Of a stretch of 50,371 bases of DNA, positions 37,705-46,258 are shown one piece after another. Made by a program: the position numbers and the translations under genes. This stretch comes from an uncultured Gammaproteobacteria bacterium (GTDB lineage Bacteria; Pseudomonadota; Gammaproteobacteria; Pseudomonadales; Pseudohongiellaceae): contig CAIRBI010000286.1 of the NCBI GenBank assembly GCA_903876785.1, forward strand, positions 1-50,371, written 5' to 3'. How positions within the stretch are numbered: the stretch's first letter is position 1; each line of letters starts with the position of its first letter. Under the pieces are notes generated by a model. That model was not told where the DNA came from. It did no database searches and was given only the letters and a program-made list of their open reading frames with translations.

Positions 37705-39693
37705 GTGTCATTACAGGAGTTTCAGAAGCAAGCGGCGGCGTTGATAGCGCACGAGGAGTTGCCCGCAGCTATCGCGGGCGAGGCCCGCTCCCACAAAACC
37801 TCGACACTGCATGAAGCGTTGCCGTCTGGTTTCGAGCAGCTCATCGCGCCAGGTTTGACTCGACGCCGTTTTCTTTCCGGGTTCGGCGGTGTCGTCGGCG
37901 CTGCTGCACTGGGCTCGTTCATCGGCATGGCGCCGCTGCAGCGTCTCCACGGCAGCACGCGCAGCTCGCTCCTCGGGTTCATTCAGGTGACCGCGAGCAC
38001 CGCCGATGTTTTCGTAGTGCCGCGAGGTTACAGTGCGAGGCCTCTTGTTTCACGGGGTGATTCCCTGTTTGCAGACGCTCCGGACTTTGATGCCAGTGGC
38101 AGGCAGGATTCCGCTGCACAGGCGTTGCAGTTTGGGGACTGTACCGATGGCATGAGCCTTTTTACCATCGATGAGAATCGTGCGGTACTGGCGGTCAACA
38201 ACGAATTCGTGGATATCAAGAATTTCTACCCGCACGGGGGTAGCGCCATCACGGACGATGATGTCCTGAAATCCCAATATGCACACGGGCTGTCTATCTT
38301 TGAAATCCGTCGCGGTGACGACGGGTTCTGGAGCGTGGACAGGACATCTTCGCTGAATCGCCGCATTCACATGCGCACGCCGATCGAATTCAGTGGTCCG
38401 GCCGCCGGACACCCGCTGCTGAGCACCCGCGCCGATCCAGACGGGCGTGTAGCAATGGGTACGCTGGGTAATTGCGCCAATGGCAAGACGCCCTGGGGCA
38501 CCTATCTGACCTGCGAGGAAAATTTTCAGGATTACTTCGCTACCAGCGCAGAGGTGCAGTTCAACGCCACCCAACAGCGCTATGGTTTGAAGCAGCGTGA
38601 TGTTGGAGGCGACTGGTATCACCATGATGAGCGCTTCGATATGGCGAAGCACCCGCATGAGCCAAACCGCTTCGGCTGGGTGGTAGAAGTGAACCCGCTC
38701 GATCCCCAAGACACTCCGAGGAAGCGTACCGCGCTTGGTCGTCTGGCGCATGAGAATGCGGCCATCGTGGTGGCTGAGGACGGTCGTGTGGTCGTATACA
38801 TGGGTGATGATGCCCGTGGCGAACATATCTACCGGTTCGTTTCCGAGGGCCGCTTCAATCCGAATGATCCTGCAGCGAATCGTGACCTGCTGGATACCGG
38901 GACGCTCAGTGTGGCCCGCTTCGACGCTGTGCCGGGAGAGTTGCAGGGGCAGGGTCACTGGATTGCGCTTGTGCATGGCCAAAATGGGCTCACTCGGGAG
39001 AACGGTTTTGCCGATCAGGCCGAGATACTGATCAACCTGCGTGTAGCTGCCAGCATCGTCGGTGGTACCACCATGGACCGACCGGAATGGATCGTGGTGC
39101 ACCCGCATAACAACAGCGTGTTCTGTACCCTGACCAACAATTACAATCGTGGTGTGCTGGAGAATCAACCTGTCGATGCAGCCAATCCGCGGGCAGAGAA
39201 TCACTACGGGCACATCGTGCGCTGGACCGCGGCGCAGGGTGATCATCTGGCCGAGCAATTCGACTGGGATCTGTTCTTGATTGCTGGCAATCCTGCCGTG
39301 CATCCGGGAACTGATTATGCAGGCAGCGCCGCCATCAACGAAGACAACATGTTCAACAGTCCTGACGGCATGTCTTTCGATGCGGATGGTCGGCTGTGGA
39401 TTCAGACCGATGGGGACTACAGCAACAAGGGTGACTTCGCAGGCATGGGCAACAATCAGATGCTGTGCGCCGATCCGATCACTGGCGAGGTGCGCAGATT
39501 TGCAACGGGACCCAATGGCTGTGAATTAACGGGGATCACCTTTGCTACAGACTATCGAACGCTGTTTGTCGGCGTTCAGCACCCTGGGGCGGCTGACACC
39601 GAATCCCATTTTCCTGCCGGAGGTGACAGCAAGCCACGTTCGACGATCATGATGATTCGTCGTGATGACGGCGGCGTGATCGGCGCAGCGTGA
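37705..39693 (+). CDS. PhoX family (DUF839) phosphatase, Tat-like signal
   Basis: GTG start after PHP gene; TRRRFLSGFGGVVGAAALGS; NNEFVDIKNFYP; TPWGTYLTCEENFQDYF; NSPDGMSFDADGRLWIQTDG. Confidence 0.9.
   Translation: MSLQEFQKQAAALIAHEELPAAIAGEARSHKTSTLHEALPSGFEQLIAPGLTRRRFLSGFGGVVGAAALGSFIGMAPLQRLHGSTRSSLLGFIQVTASTADVFVVPRGYSARPLVSRGDSLFADAPDFDASGRQDSAAQALQFGDCTDGMSLFTIDENRAVLAVNNEFVDIKNFYPHGGSAITDDDVLKSQYAHGLSIFEIRRGDDGFWSVDRTSSLNRRIHMRTPIEFSGPAAGHPLLSTRADPDGRVAMGTLGNCANGKTPWGTYLTCEENFQDYFATSAEVQFNATQQRYGLKQRDVGGDWYHHDERFDMAKHPHEPNRFGWVVEVNPLDPQDTPRKRTALGRLAHENAAIVVAEDGRVVVYMGDDARGEHIYRFVSEGRFNPNDPAANRDLLDTGTLSVARFDAVPGELQGQGHWIALVHGQNGLTRENGFADQAEILINLRVAASIVGGTTMDRPEWIVVHPHNNSVFCTLTNNYNRGVLENQPVDAANPRAENHYGHIVRWTAAQGDHLAEQFDWDLFLIAGNPAVHPGTDYAGSAAINEDNMFNSPDGMSFDADGRLWIQTDGDYSNKGDFAGMGNNQMLCADPITGEVRRFATGPNGCELTGITFATDYRTLFVGVQHPGAADTESHFPAGGDSKPRSTIMMIRRDDGGVIGAA
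37774..37795. repeat. REP-like element inside the phoX-like reading frame
   Basis: GCGGGC-GAG-GCCCGC-TCCCACA hairpin-type sequence, translated in frame within PAAIAGEARSHKTS. Confidence 0.65.
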
Positions 39694-40059
39694 CTATGCT
39701 TGTCACCTGCGTGCGGGCTTTGCTTGCTCTTTCCAAATGCAGAATTAGTACGGGAAAAAAGTTGGTTCCCCGCTGCTGATCTGATTTGAATGACACTGAT
39801 AGGTGGGGCTTTTCCGTTTCGGATTTCGTAAAGGCTTTGACTGACTCGGCCAGTGTAAAGGGCTACGTCAAAAAGAGGCGCAGGCGTGATCAGCAGTTGC
39901 CTTGATGGCTGCGGATGCCAGGCTCAGGAAGACGCAATATGCCAACACCGATGACAAGCTGGGTATCATCGTCGTGTGGAGTTTTCGGTGTTGCCACAGC
40001 GCTAGCCGAGCCGGCAACATGCGTCTACAAAAATGCCGTGCGGGTTGAGGCGCTGGAAC

Positions 40060-40076
40060 CGTTACACGTTGTAACG
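40060..40076. promoter_or_regulatory. Palindrome CGTTACA-CGT-TGTAACG upstream of Panacea-domain gene
   Basis: Perfect 7-bp arms, 3-nt spacer, in a long non-coding gap. Confidence 0.45.
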
Positions 40077-40206
40077 CCTTGAAGCGTGATCATGTCAATA
40101 TCCGCTCAGGTTGACCAATCGAAGAACTTGGGTCTACACTCGTTGCAACAGTTGCTCGCTTGATTCTCGCAAGAGTTTGGCGGGCTTCATTTTTTGGTCT
40201 CCGAAA

Positions 40207-40758
40207 ATGCTCAACGAAAGAAAATCAGCTCAGATGGCCGCCTACTTCGCCAAGAAGGAAGGGGGGCAGATTGCTGTTCTCAAGCTGATCAAGCTTTTGT
40301 ATCTGGCCGATAGGGAAAGTCTGGATCAGTACAGTTACCCCATGTCCGGTGACTGTCCGGTTTCTATGCCTCACGGGCCGGTATTGAGTGGAACTTATTC
40401 GCTGATTTCCATGGGCAGTAATTCCCCTGATGGGTGGGAGTCCTGGATATCTGATCGTGAGAACCACGAGGTTCGATTGCATCGAGACTTTGAACGCAAG
40501 GATCTTGATGAGCTCAGCGATGCCGAAGTCACGATCATGCAGGAAGTCTGGCAGAGGTTTGGCCTGATGGATCGTTGGCAGATACGCGACTACACTCATG
40601 ACCATTGCTCAGAGTGGCAAGATCCGCAGGGGTCGTCACGCCCTATAAGTTTCGCTGATATTTTTAGAGCGCTTGGGCGTTCTCCAGAGGAAGCACAGGA
40701 GCTCGCTGAAAATTTGCGGTCGGAACAAGCGACTGATCAACTGCTGATGAGCATGTAG
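40207..40758 (+). CDS. Panacea-domain (DUF4065/SocA-like) putative antitoxin
   Basis: AAYFAKKEGGQIAVLKLIKLLYLADRESLDQYSYPMSGDCPVSMPHGPVLSGTYSLI matches the Panacea pattern. Confidence 0.88.
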   Translation: MLNERKSAQMAAYFAKKEGGQIAVLKLIKLLYLADRESLDQYSYPMSGDCPVSMPHGPVLSGTYSLISMGSNSPDGWESWISDRENHEVRLHRDFERKDLDELSDAEVTIMQEVWQRFGLMDRWQIRDYTHDHCSEWQDPQGSSRPISFADIFRALGRSPEEAQELAENLRSEQATDQLLMSM

Positions 40759-40761
40759 GCC

Positions 40762-41166
40762 ATGTTCTTGCCTTTTCCAAAGGCAACTCTGCTGGTGCCC
40801 TCCGGGCCCTCTCATGATCCAGATCGAAAACACCTCTTCATTGTTCTTACGAAGCCAGATGCTGCCCACAATGTTTTAATTGTCGGCGTCGCGTCTATTC
40901 CTCATCAGTCCAATCACGATAAAGCCTGCGAGCTAGCACGAGGAGAGCATGCTTTTCTGCGTCATCCCAGTTATGTTCGGTTTCGCGGAGCCCACATAGT
41001 CGCTGCACAATCTCTGATCGACAGCGTCAGCGCTGGGCTGATGGTTGTAAGAGAACCGATATCGGATACGACTATGGAAAGAGTTATTGGCGGGCTGCAG
41101 AAATCGCTCTTTGTTTCCCCGAAAATCAGGCAATATTTTTCACTTCAGATGCAGAGAGAGCTATGA
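40762..41166 (+). CDS. Uncharacterised 134-aa protein; candidate toxin partner of the Panacea-domain gene
   Basis: Starts 3 nt after the Panacea stop; MFLPFPKATLLVPSGPSHDPDRKHLFIVLTKP... KHLFIVLT/VLIVGVASI segments suggest a small beta-barrel. Confidence 0.6.
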   Translation: MFLPFPKATLLVPSGPSHDPDRKHLFIVLTKPDAAHNVLIVGVASIPHQSNHDKACELARGEHAFLRHPSYVRFRGAHIVAAQSLIDSVSAGLMVVREPISDTTMERVIGGLQKSLFVSPKIRQYFSLQMQREL

Positions 41167-41783
41167 GGCAAGGCGCCACAATGGTGACAAAGGACTCCGC
41201 CCTGCGCCGCGCCGTATTGCTGGTCGCGGTCCTCAACCTCTCCTACTTTGGCACTGAGTTCGGCGTCGCCATCGCGATCCAGTCTGTGTCTTTGTTTGCC
41301 GACTCGATCGATTTTCTCGAAGACACCTTCGTCAATCTGCTGATTTTCTTTGCGCTCGGCTGGAGCATGAAGCGTCGCGCTCAGGTGGGGATGCTGCTGG
41401 CGGTCGTGCTGCTGGTGCCGAGTATCGCCACCGTGTGGGCGGCCTGGCAGAAGCTGAATCTGCCGGTGGCACCAGACCCGCTGTTGTTGTCGTTGACCGG
41501 AGCAGGCGCGCTGCTGATCAACCTCAGTTGTGCCTTTATCCTCGCGCGCTTTCGTCATCAGAGTGGCAGTCTGACCAAGGCCGCCTTCTATTCGGCGCGC
41601 AATGATGCTCTTGCAAATGTGGCAATCATCGGTGCCGGCCTGGTTACGGCCATCACAATCTCTCCATGGCCGGATCTGGTGGTCGGCGTCGGCATCTTTT
41701 TCATGAATCTCGATGCGGCGCGAGAGGTCTACGAGGCCGCGCGCGAAGAGCATGCACTGAGCGGGCAGGAGTACAAAGCATGA
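41163..41783 (+). CDS. Cation transporter, CDF-like membrane protein
   Basis: Multiple TM helices; SVSLFADSIDFLEDTFVNLLIFF and YSARNDALANVAII resemble CDF motifs. Start may be 41163 or 41181. Confidence 0.78.
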   Translation: MRQGATMVTKDSALRRAVLLVAVLNLSYFGTEFGVAIAIQSVSLFADSIDFLEDTFVNLLIFFALGWSMKRRAQVGMLLAVVLLVPSIATVWAAWQKLNLPVAPDPLLLSLTGAGALLINLSCAFILARFRHQSGSLTKAAFYSARNDALANVAIIGAGLVTAITISPWPDLVVGVGIFFMNLDAAREVYEAAREEHALSGQEYKA

Positions 41784-41983
41784 GTGCAGCATTGCTGCTG
41801 TGGGGAGTGTTGTTCAGCTCCGTCGGCATGGGCTACTTCATCTATGGCAAGAAGCAGAACGCGACTGTCCCGCTGCTGTGTGGTATCGCACTGATGATCA
41901 TTCCCTACTTCATCACCAGTGTCCTGGTGATGGTACTGCTGTGTACGGCGCTCATTGCAGTGCCTTACTTCATCCGGTTGTGA
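41780..41983 (+). CDS. Small 67-aa two-TM membrane protein
   Basis: Overlaps the CDF-like stop by 4 nt; LLLWGVLFSSVGMGYFIYGKKQ... hydrophobic. Confidence 0.7.
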   Translation: MSAALLLWGVLFSSVGMGYFIYGKKQNATVPLLCGIALMIIPYFITSVLVMVLLCTALIAVPYFIRL

Positions 41984-41986
41984 ATC

Positions 41987-42565
41987 ATGTCTGAGCGAAT
42001 CACACACGCCACCTCGATCACCGCCTCGCTCTGCCCTGTAACCGCTGCCGATTTCGGCACCGTCGCCGCGCTCGCCGACACCATCTGGCGCTCGCACTAC
42101 TCTGCCATGATCAGCATGGCGCAGATCGATTTCATGCTGGCCGGGCGCTACACGACCGAGCGCTTGAGTCGCTATCTCGATGCGGCTGATTGCTGGCTGG
42201 AGTTGCTCATGGTGCATGGTCTTGCCGTCGGGTATTGCAGCTACGCCCTGACGGAAACGCCGCAGGAGATGAAGCTGCAGGAGCTTTATCTGTTGCCCGA
42301 TTATCGTGGCGGCGGGCTCGGCAGTTTCATGCTCCGGCATGTGGAAGCGCAGGCCCGCACGCGCGGCTGTACAGCGCTGCTGTTGACGGTGAACAAGGGC
42401 AACACGGACGCCATCGCTGTTTATCGCCACGCCGGTTTCAGCGTGCGCGAGGAGGCGGTGTTCGACATCGGCAACGGCTTCGTGATGGATGACTATGTGA
42501 TGGTGAAGAGCGTGATGGCGAAGAGCTGTCTTGACCTGGTCGATGTGCCGGATATACATTCTTGA
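41987..42565 (+). CDS. GNAT family N-acetyltransferase
   Basis: LQELYLLPDYRGGGLGSFMLRHVEAQARTRGCTALLLTVNKGNTDAIAVYRHAGF. Confidence 0.92.
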   Translation: MSERITHATSITASLCPVTAADFGTVAALADTIWRSHYSAMISMAQIDFMLAGRYTTERLSRYLDAADCWLELLMVHGLAVGYCSYALTETPQEMKLQELYLLPDYRGGGLGSFMLRHVEAQARTRGCTALLLTVNKGNTDAIAVYRHAGFSVREEAVFDIGNGFVMDDYVMVKSVMAKSCLDLVDVPDIHS

Positions 42566-42575
42566 TCCTGTATAT
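42552..42575. promoter_or_regulatory. Operator-like inverted repeat ATATACA-N10-TGTATAT
   Basis: Perfect 7-bp arms immediately upstream of the AbrB-like antitoxin start. Confidence 0.55.
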
Positions 42576-42598
42576 TGCAAGTAGTTGAGGGGGTCATC

Positions 42599-42844
42599 AT
42601 GCAAGTGTCCAAATGGGGTAACAGCCTGGCAATCAGGCTGCCCGCAAGTGTGGTGGAGGTTTTGGCGTTGAAGGAAGGTGACGATATCGAAGTCGTGGTC
42701 GCCGAGGAGAGAGTCTTCGCGGTGCGCCGAAAGCCTGACAGGGAAGAGCTGCTGACCCGGTTGAGAAAATTCCGGGGCACGCTGCCGGAAGATTTCAAAT
42801 TCAACAGGGATGAAGCCAATGAGCGACACCAGGATATTTCTTGA
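42599..42844 (+). CDS. AbrB/MazE-type antitoxin
   Basis: MQVSKWGNSLAIRLPASVVEVLALKEGDDIEVVV swapped-hairpin AbrB pattern. Confidence 0.92.
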   Translation: MQVSKWGNSLAIRLPASVVEVLALKEGDDIEVVVAEERVFAVRRKPDREELLTRLRKFRGTLPEDFKFNRDEANERHQDIS

Positions 42845-43226
42845 TAGCAATGTTCTCCTGTACCTGCAGTCAGCCGATGCTGAAAAAGCCAACCGGGCCG
42901 AATTGTGTGCCCGCAACGGCGGGGTAATCAGCGTACAGGTCATGAATGAGATCAGCCACGTGATGCTGCACAAATTCCGCCGTCCCTGGGAAGATATCAA
43001 CGAAGTGTTGTCGGTATTGCAACGGCTGTTTGTGATCCGTCCCTTGACGCTGGCGGAGCATCTGGAAGGGCGGCGCCTCGCACAGCGCTACAAACTGGGC
43101 CTCTATGATGCGATGATCGTGGCCTCTGCGCTGCTCGCTCAGTGCGAGATCCTGTATTCGGAAGACATGCAGGACGGCCTGCTGGTGGAGGGGCGTCTCA
43201 GAATACGGAACCCATTCATCCTCTGA
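42819..43226 (+). CDS. PIN domain toxin (VapC-like)
   Basis: FLDSNVLLYL, LYDAMIVASALLAQCEILYSEDMQ; overlaps antitoxin gene. Confidence 0.93.
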   Translation: MSDTRIFLDSNVLLYLQSADAEKANRAELCARNGGVISVQVMNEISHVMLHKFRRPWEDINEVLSVLQRLFVIRPLTLAEHLEGRRLAQRYKLGLYDAMIVASALLAQCEILYSEDMQDGLLVEGRLRIRNPFIL

Positions 43227-43250
43227 TGAAACAGAACAAGGACACCCCCC

Positions 43251-44078
43251 ATGCTTGAATCGATTCGCCAGCAGACTCTGGATGTACTGACCACCCTTAT
43301 CGCTCATCTTCCCAATGTGCTCGGTGGTCTGCTGCTGGTGCTGGCGGGCTGGCTGCTGGCGCGCTTTCTACGCATGGTCATCACACGTTTGATCCAGACA
43401 CTGAACCGCTTCCTCGATCGCCAGTTCAACGGCTCGACACTGCGCTTTTTCCGCATCTCCGCTGCTACCGAGAAGCTGCTCGGCTTTCTGATCTTCTGGA
43501 CCACGATCCTCATCTTCATCACCGTGGCGGTACGGGTCGTGGGCTTCTCGGCAGCAGCGGCCTGGCTGGACCGGCTGGTGGTGTACCTGCCGTCGCTGGT
43601 GTCGGGTGGGCTGATCGTCATCGTCGCTTATATTCTCGGCACCGTGGCGCGCCATCTGGTGAGTCAGGCCTCGGTAACCGCTGATTTCGCGCAGTCGGCG
43701 CTGATCGGGCAGGTCGCCCAGTCTGCTTTTCTGACTATCGGTGTGGTGATTGGCCTCGGGCAAGTGGGAGTAGACGTCAGCTTCCTGATCATCCTCTTTG
43801 CCATCATCTTCGGCACGCTGCTGGCTGGCTTCTCGCTGGCCTTCGGCCTGGGGGCGAGGCCGCTGGTGGAGAACCTGATCGCCACGCGGCATCTGCGTCA
43901 ATTAGTCCGGCCCGGGCTGCTGGTGGACATCGCGGGAGAGCGCGGGCGCGTATTGGAATTCACCGCCACGGGGCTGGTGCTGGAAACCTCGGAAGGGCGT
44001 CGGATCATTCCCGGCAGCCTGTGCATGCAGCAGTCCTTCAGCGTGATCACACGGGAGCCGACGGATGAAGCACTCTAA
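43251..44078 (+). CDS. MscS/CmpX-like mechanosensitive channel family protein
   Basis: Multiple TM helices with Gly/Ala-rich conserved TM segment; LARPLVENL-type (GARPLVENLIATRHLRQLVRPGLLVDI) linker. Confidence 0.75.
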   Translation: MLESIRQQTLDVLTTLIAHLPNVLGGLLLVLAGWLLARFLRMVITRLIQTLNRFLDRQFNGSTLRFFRISAATEKLLGFLIFWTTILIFITVAVRVVGFSAAAAWLDRLVVYLPSLVSGGLIVIVAYILGTVARHLVSQASVTADFAQSALIGQVAQSAFLTIGVVIGLGQVGVDVSFLIILFAIIFGTLLAGFSLAFGLGARPLVENLIATRHLRQLVRPGLLVDIAGERGRVLEFTATGLVLETSEGRRIIPGSLCMQQSFSVITREPTDEAL

Positions 44079-44931
44079 CGCCCTGAGTCTGGAATTTCTG
44101 GCCAGCAAGCCGCAGGCCGCCGCGCAGGTGCTGCAGGCACTGGAGGTTGAACAGGCTGCGCAATATCTGCGGGAGGTGCCCGTGCGCATTCTGGCGCCAG
44201 TGCTGGATGAGATGGAGACGTGGCCGGCCGCGCGCATTCTCGATCTGCTGACGCTGGAACAAAATGCCGCGATCTTCATGCAACTGGGTTATCGCAGCGT
44301 GGCCTCGTTGTTGCGTCTGCAACACGGCGAGCGCCGCGCAGCACTGCTGACGGCGCTGCCCGCCAAGCTGGCACGTCCGCTGACCCAGTCCCTGGCCTAT
44401 CAGGAAAGCACCGTGGGGGCGTGGATGGACATGTCGACGCCGCATTTCTATGCCGATCTCAGCGCGCATGACTGCCTCGCGTTGCTGCGCAAAATATCCC
44501 ACCCCTTCGGTTCGAGCCTGACGGTCATCAGCAAGAATCATCGCGTACTGGGCGTGGTGACACTGGATGCGCTGCTGATCAGCCCCGGGACATCCACGCT
44601 GGGTGAGTTGATGGACATGCAACTGACGCCGCTGCCGGCGGAGCTGAGTCTGGATGTCGCCCGCACCCTGCCCGACTGGCATGCCCACGGCAATCTGCCC
44701 GTGCGCAGCGCTCATGGGACTTTTCTCGGAACGTTGAGTCGCACCGCCCTGCATATGGCGCTGGAAGGCAACAAGGGGGCCAGCAGCCCGACACTCGACG
44801 ACTCAATGCTTACGCACCTGATGCGCGCAATGGTGACGACCATGGCCGGCATGTTGCGCCTGTCATCTAGCACGAGCACTCCCGCGGCAGAGTGGCAATC
44901 TGCCGCCGCCGAGGTTCGTCATGACCAGTAA
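44065..44931 (+). CDS. MgtE N-terminal/CBS-like cytosolic protein lacking the membrane channel domain
   Basis: Helical MgtE_N-like repeats followed by CBS-like region; no TM segments; overlaps both neighbours. Confidence 0.7.
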   Translation: MKHSNALSLEFLASKPQAAAQVLQALEVEQAAQYLREVPVRILAPVLDEMETWPAARILDLLTLEQNAAIFMQLGYRSVASLLRLQHGERRAALLTALPAKLARPLTQSLAYQESTVGAWMDMSTPHFYADLSAHDCLALLRKISHPFGSSLTVISKNHRVLGVVTLDALLISPGTSTLGELMDMQLTPLPAELSLDVARTLPDWHAHGNLPVRSAHGTFLGTLSRTALHMALEGNKGASSPTLDDSMLTHLMRAMVTTMAGMLRLSSSTSTPAAEWQSAAAEVRHDQ

Positions 44932-46258
44932 TCATGCAGCGCAACACAGTCCACTGCGCGGCGCCAGCGCTGTCGATATTGCGCTGACCCGCAAATTTCT
45001 CCTCGATTATCCCCGCGATGCGGCGCTGAAGATCGAGGCCATGGCCGTCAGCGAGGCTGCCGCCGCTCTGGCCATGCAGCCGGTGTATGCCCTGTTGATG
45101 ACGTGGAAGTATCTGCTGCCGAGCGTCGCAGCGGACCTCCTCAATGCCTTGCCCGAGGAGCATATCCGCCAGCTGCTGGCCGAGCTGCCACCGCAGGACA
45201 CCGTGCGCATGCTGGGGCAACTGGAGGAGCAAAGGCGTGTGCAGTTGCTGGCCATCCTCACTGAGTCAACACGCAAGGAGCTGAGCGAGCTGCTCACCTA
45301 CCCGGAAAACAGTGCCGGACGCCTGATGGACACCCGCGCCTCCGTATTCCGGGGCGAGATGACGGTGGCCGAGACGCTCAATGTGCTGCGCAAGGCCAAG
45401 CTGCGCACTGCCCGTGGAGTATTTCTGGTGGACAGCGAGGGCCGGCTGACGGCGAAGATTCCGCTGCAGGACATCGCAGTGGCCGAACCCCACGTGCGGC
45501 TGGTCGACCTGGCCCAGGCCGTGCCTGCGGTGGTGCCGAGCACCGCCGAGAAGGACGAGATATCCGAGCTTTTCGAGAAGTATCAGCTGCTGGACCTGCC
45601 AGTGGTCGACATCGATCAGCGCCTGCTCGGCATCATCAACCACAACAGCCTGGTGCAGGTGTCGCAGGAAGATATGTCGTCCGACGTGCTGGCGATGGTG
45701 GGCGCGAGCCGCGACGAGCGCGCCCTCTCGGGCCCCTTGTTTGCGGTTCGCAAACGCATGCCGTGGCTGCAGATCAATCTGTTGACCGCCTTCCTTGCCG
45801 CGTCGGTGGTTGGGCTCTTCGAAGACACGATCGCCAGTTTCACCGCGCTGGCGGTGCTCTTGCCCGTGGTGGCTGGACAATCCGGCAACGCGGGCGCGCA
45901 GGCGCTGGCGGTGACAATGCGCGGGCTGGCCCTGCGGGAGATCACCATCCGCCACTGGTTCCGGGTCATGTATAAAGAAGTGCGGGTAGGTTTTGTCAAT
46001 GGCCTGGGCATCGCTGCCACCTGCGGGCTGGGCGTATTCCTGTGGAGTCAGTCGCTCGGGCTGGTGCTGGTGATCTGCTCCGCCATGGTGGTGGCGATGG
46101 TGGCGGCAGGGTTTGCCGGGGCCATTGTGCCTATTGTGCTGGTGAGATTTGGCCAGGACCCGGCGCAGGCCTCCTCCATCATTCTGACGACGGTCACCGA
46201 TGTGGTCGGTTTCTTCGCGTTTCTCGGCATCGCCACGGCGCTGTCGAGCATGCTCTAG
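44921..46258 (+). CDS. mgtE: MgtE family magnesium transporter
   Basis: MgtE_N and CBS domains; LLPVVAGQSGNAGAQALAV and TTVTDVVGFFAFLGIA channel motifs. Confidence 0.93.
   Translation: MTSNHAAQHSPLRGASAVDIALTRKFLLDYPRDAALKIEAMAVSEAAAALAMQPVYALLMTWKYLLPSVAADLLNALPEEHIRQLLAELPPQDTVRMLGQLEEQRRVQLLAILTESTRKELSELLTYPENSAGRLMDTRASVFRGEMTVAETLNVLRKAKLRTARGVFLVDSEGRLTAKIPLQDIAVAEPHVRLVDLAQAVPAVVPSTAEKDEISELFEKYQLLDLPVVDIDQRLLGIINHNSLVQVSQEDMSSDVLAMVGASRDERALSGPLFAVRKRMPWLQINLLTAFLAASVVGLFEDTIASFTALAVLLPVVAGQSGNAGAQALAVTMRGLALREITIRHWFRVMYKEVRVGFVNGLGIAATCGLGVFLWSQSLGLVLVICSAMVVAMVAAGFAGAIVPIVLVRFGQDPAQASSIILTTVTDVVGFFAFLGIATALSSML

Noticed and set aside
39939-40082. Short 47-codon ORF (MPTPMTSWVSSSCGVFGV...) in the gap upstream of the Panacea gene
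   Set aside because: No recognisable motif or clear ribosome-binding site; could be chance or a gene remnant
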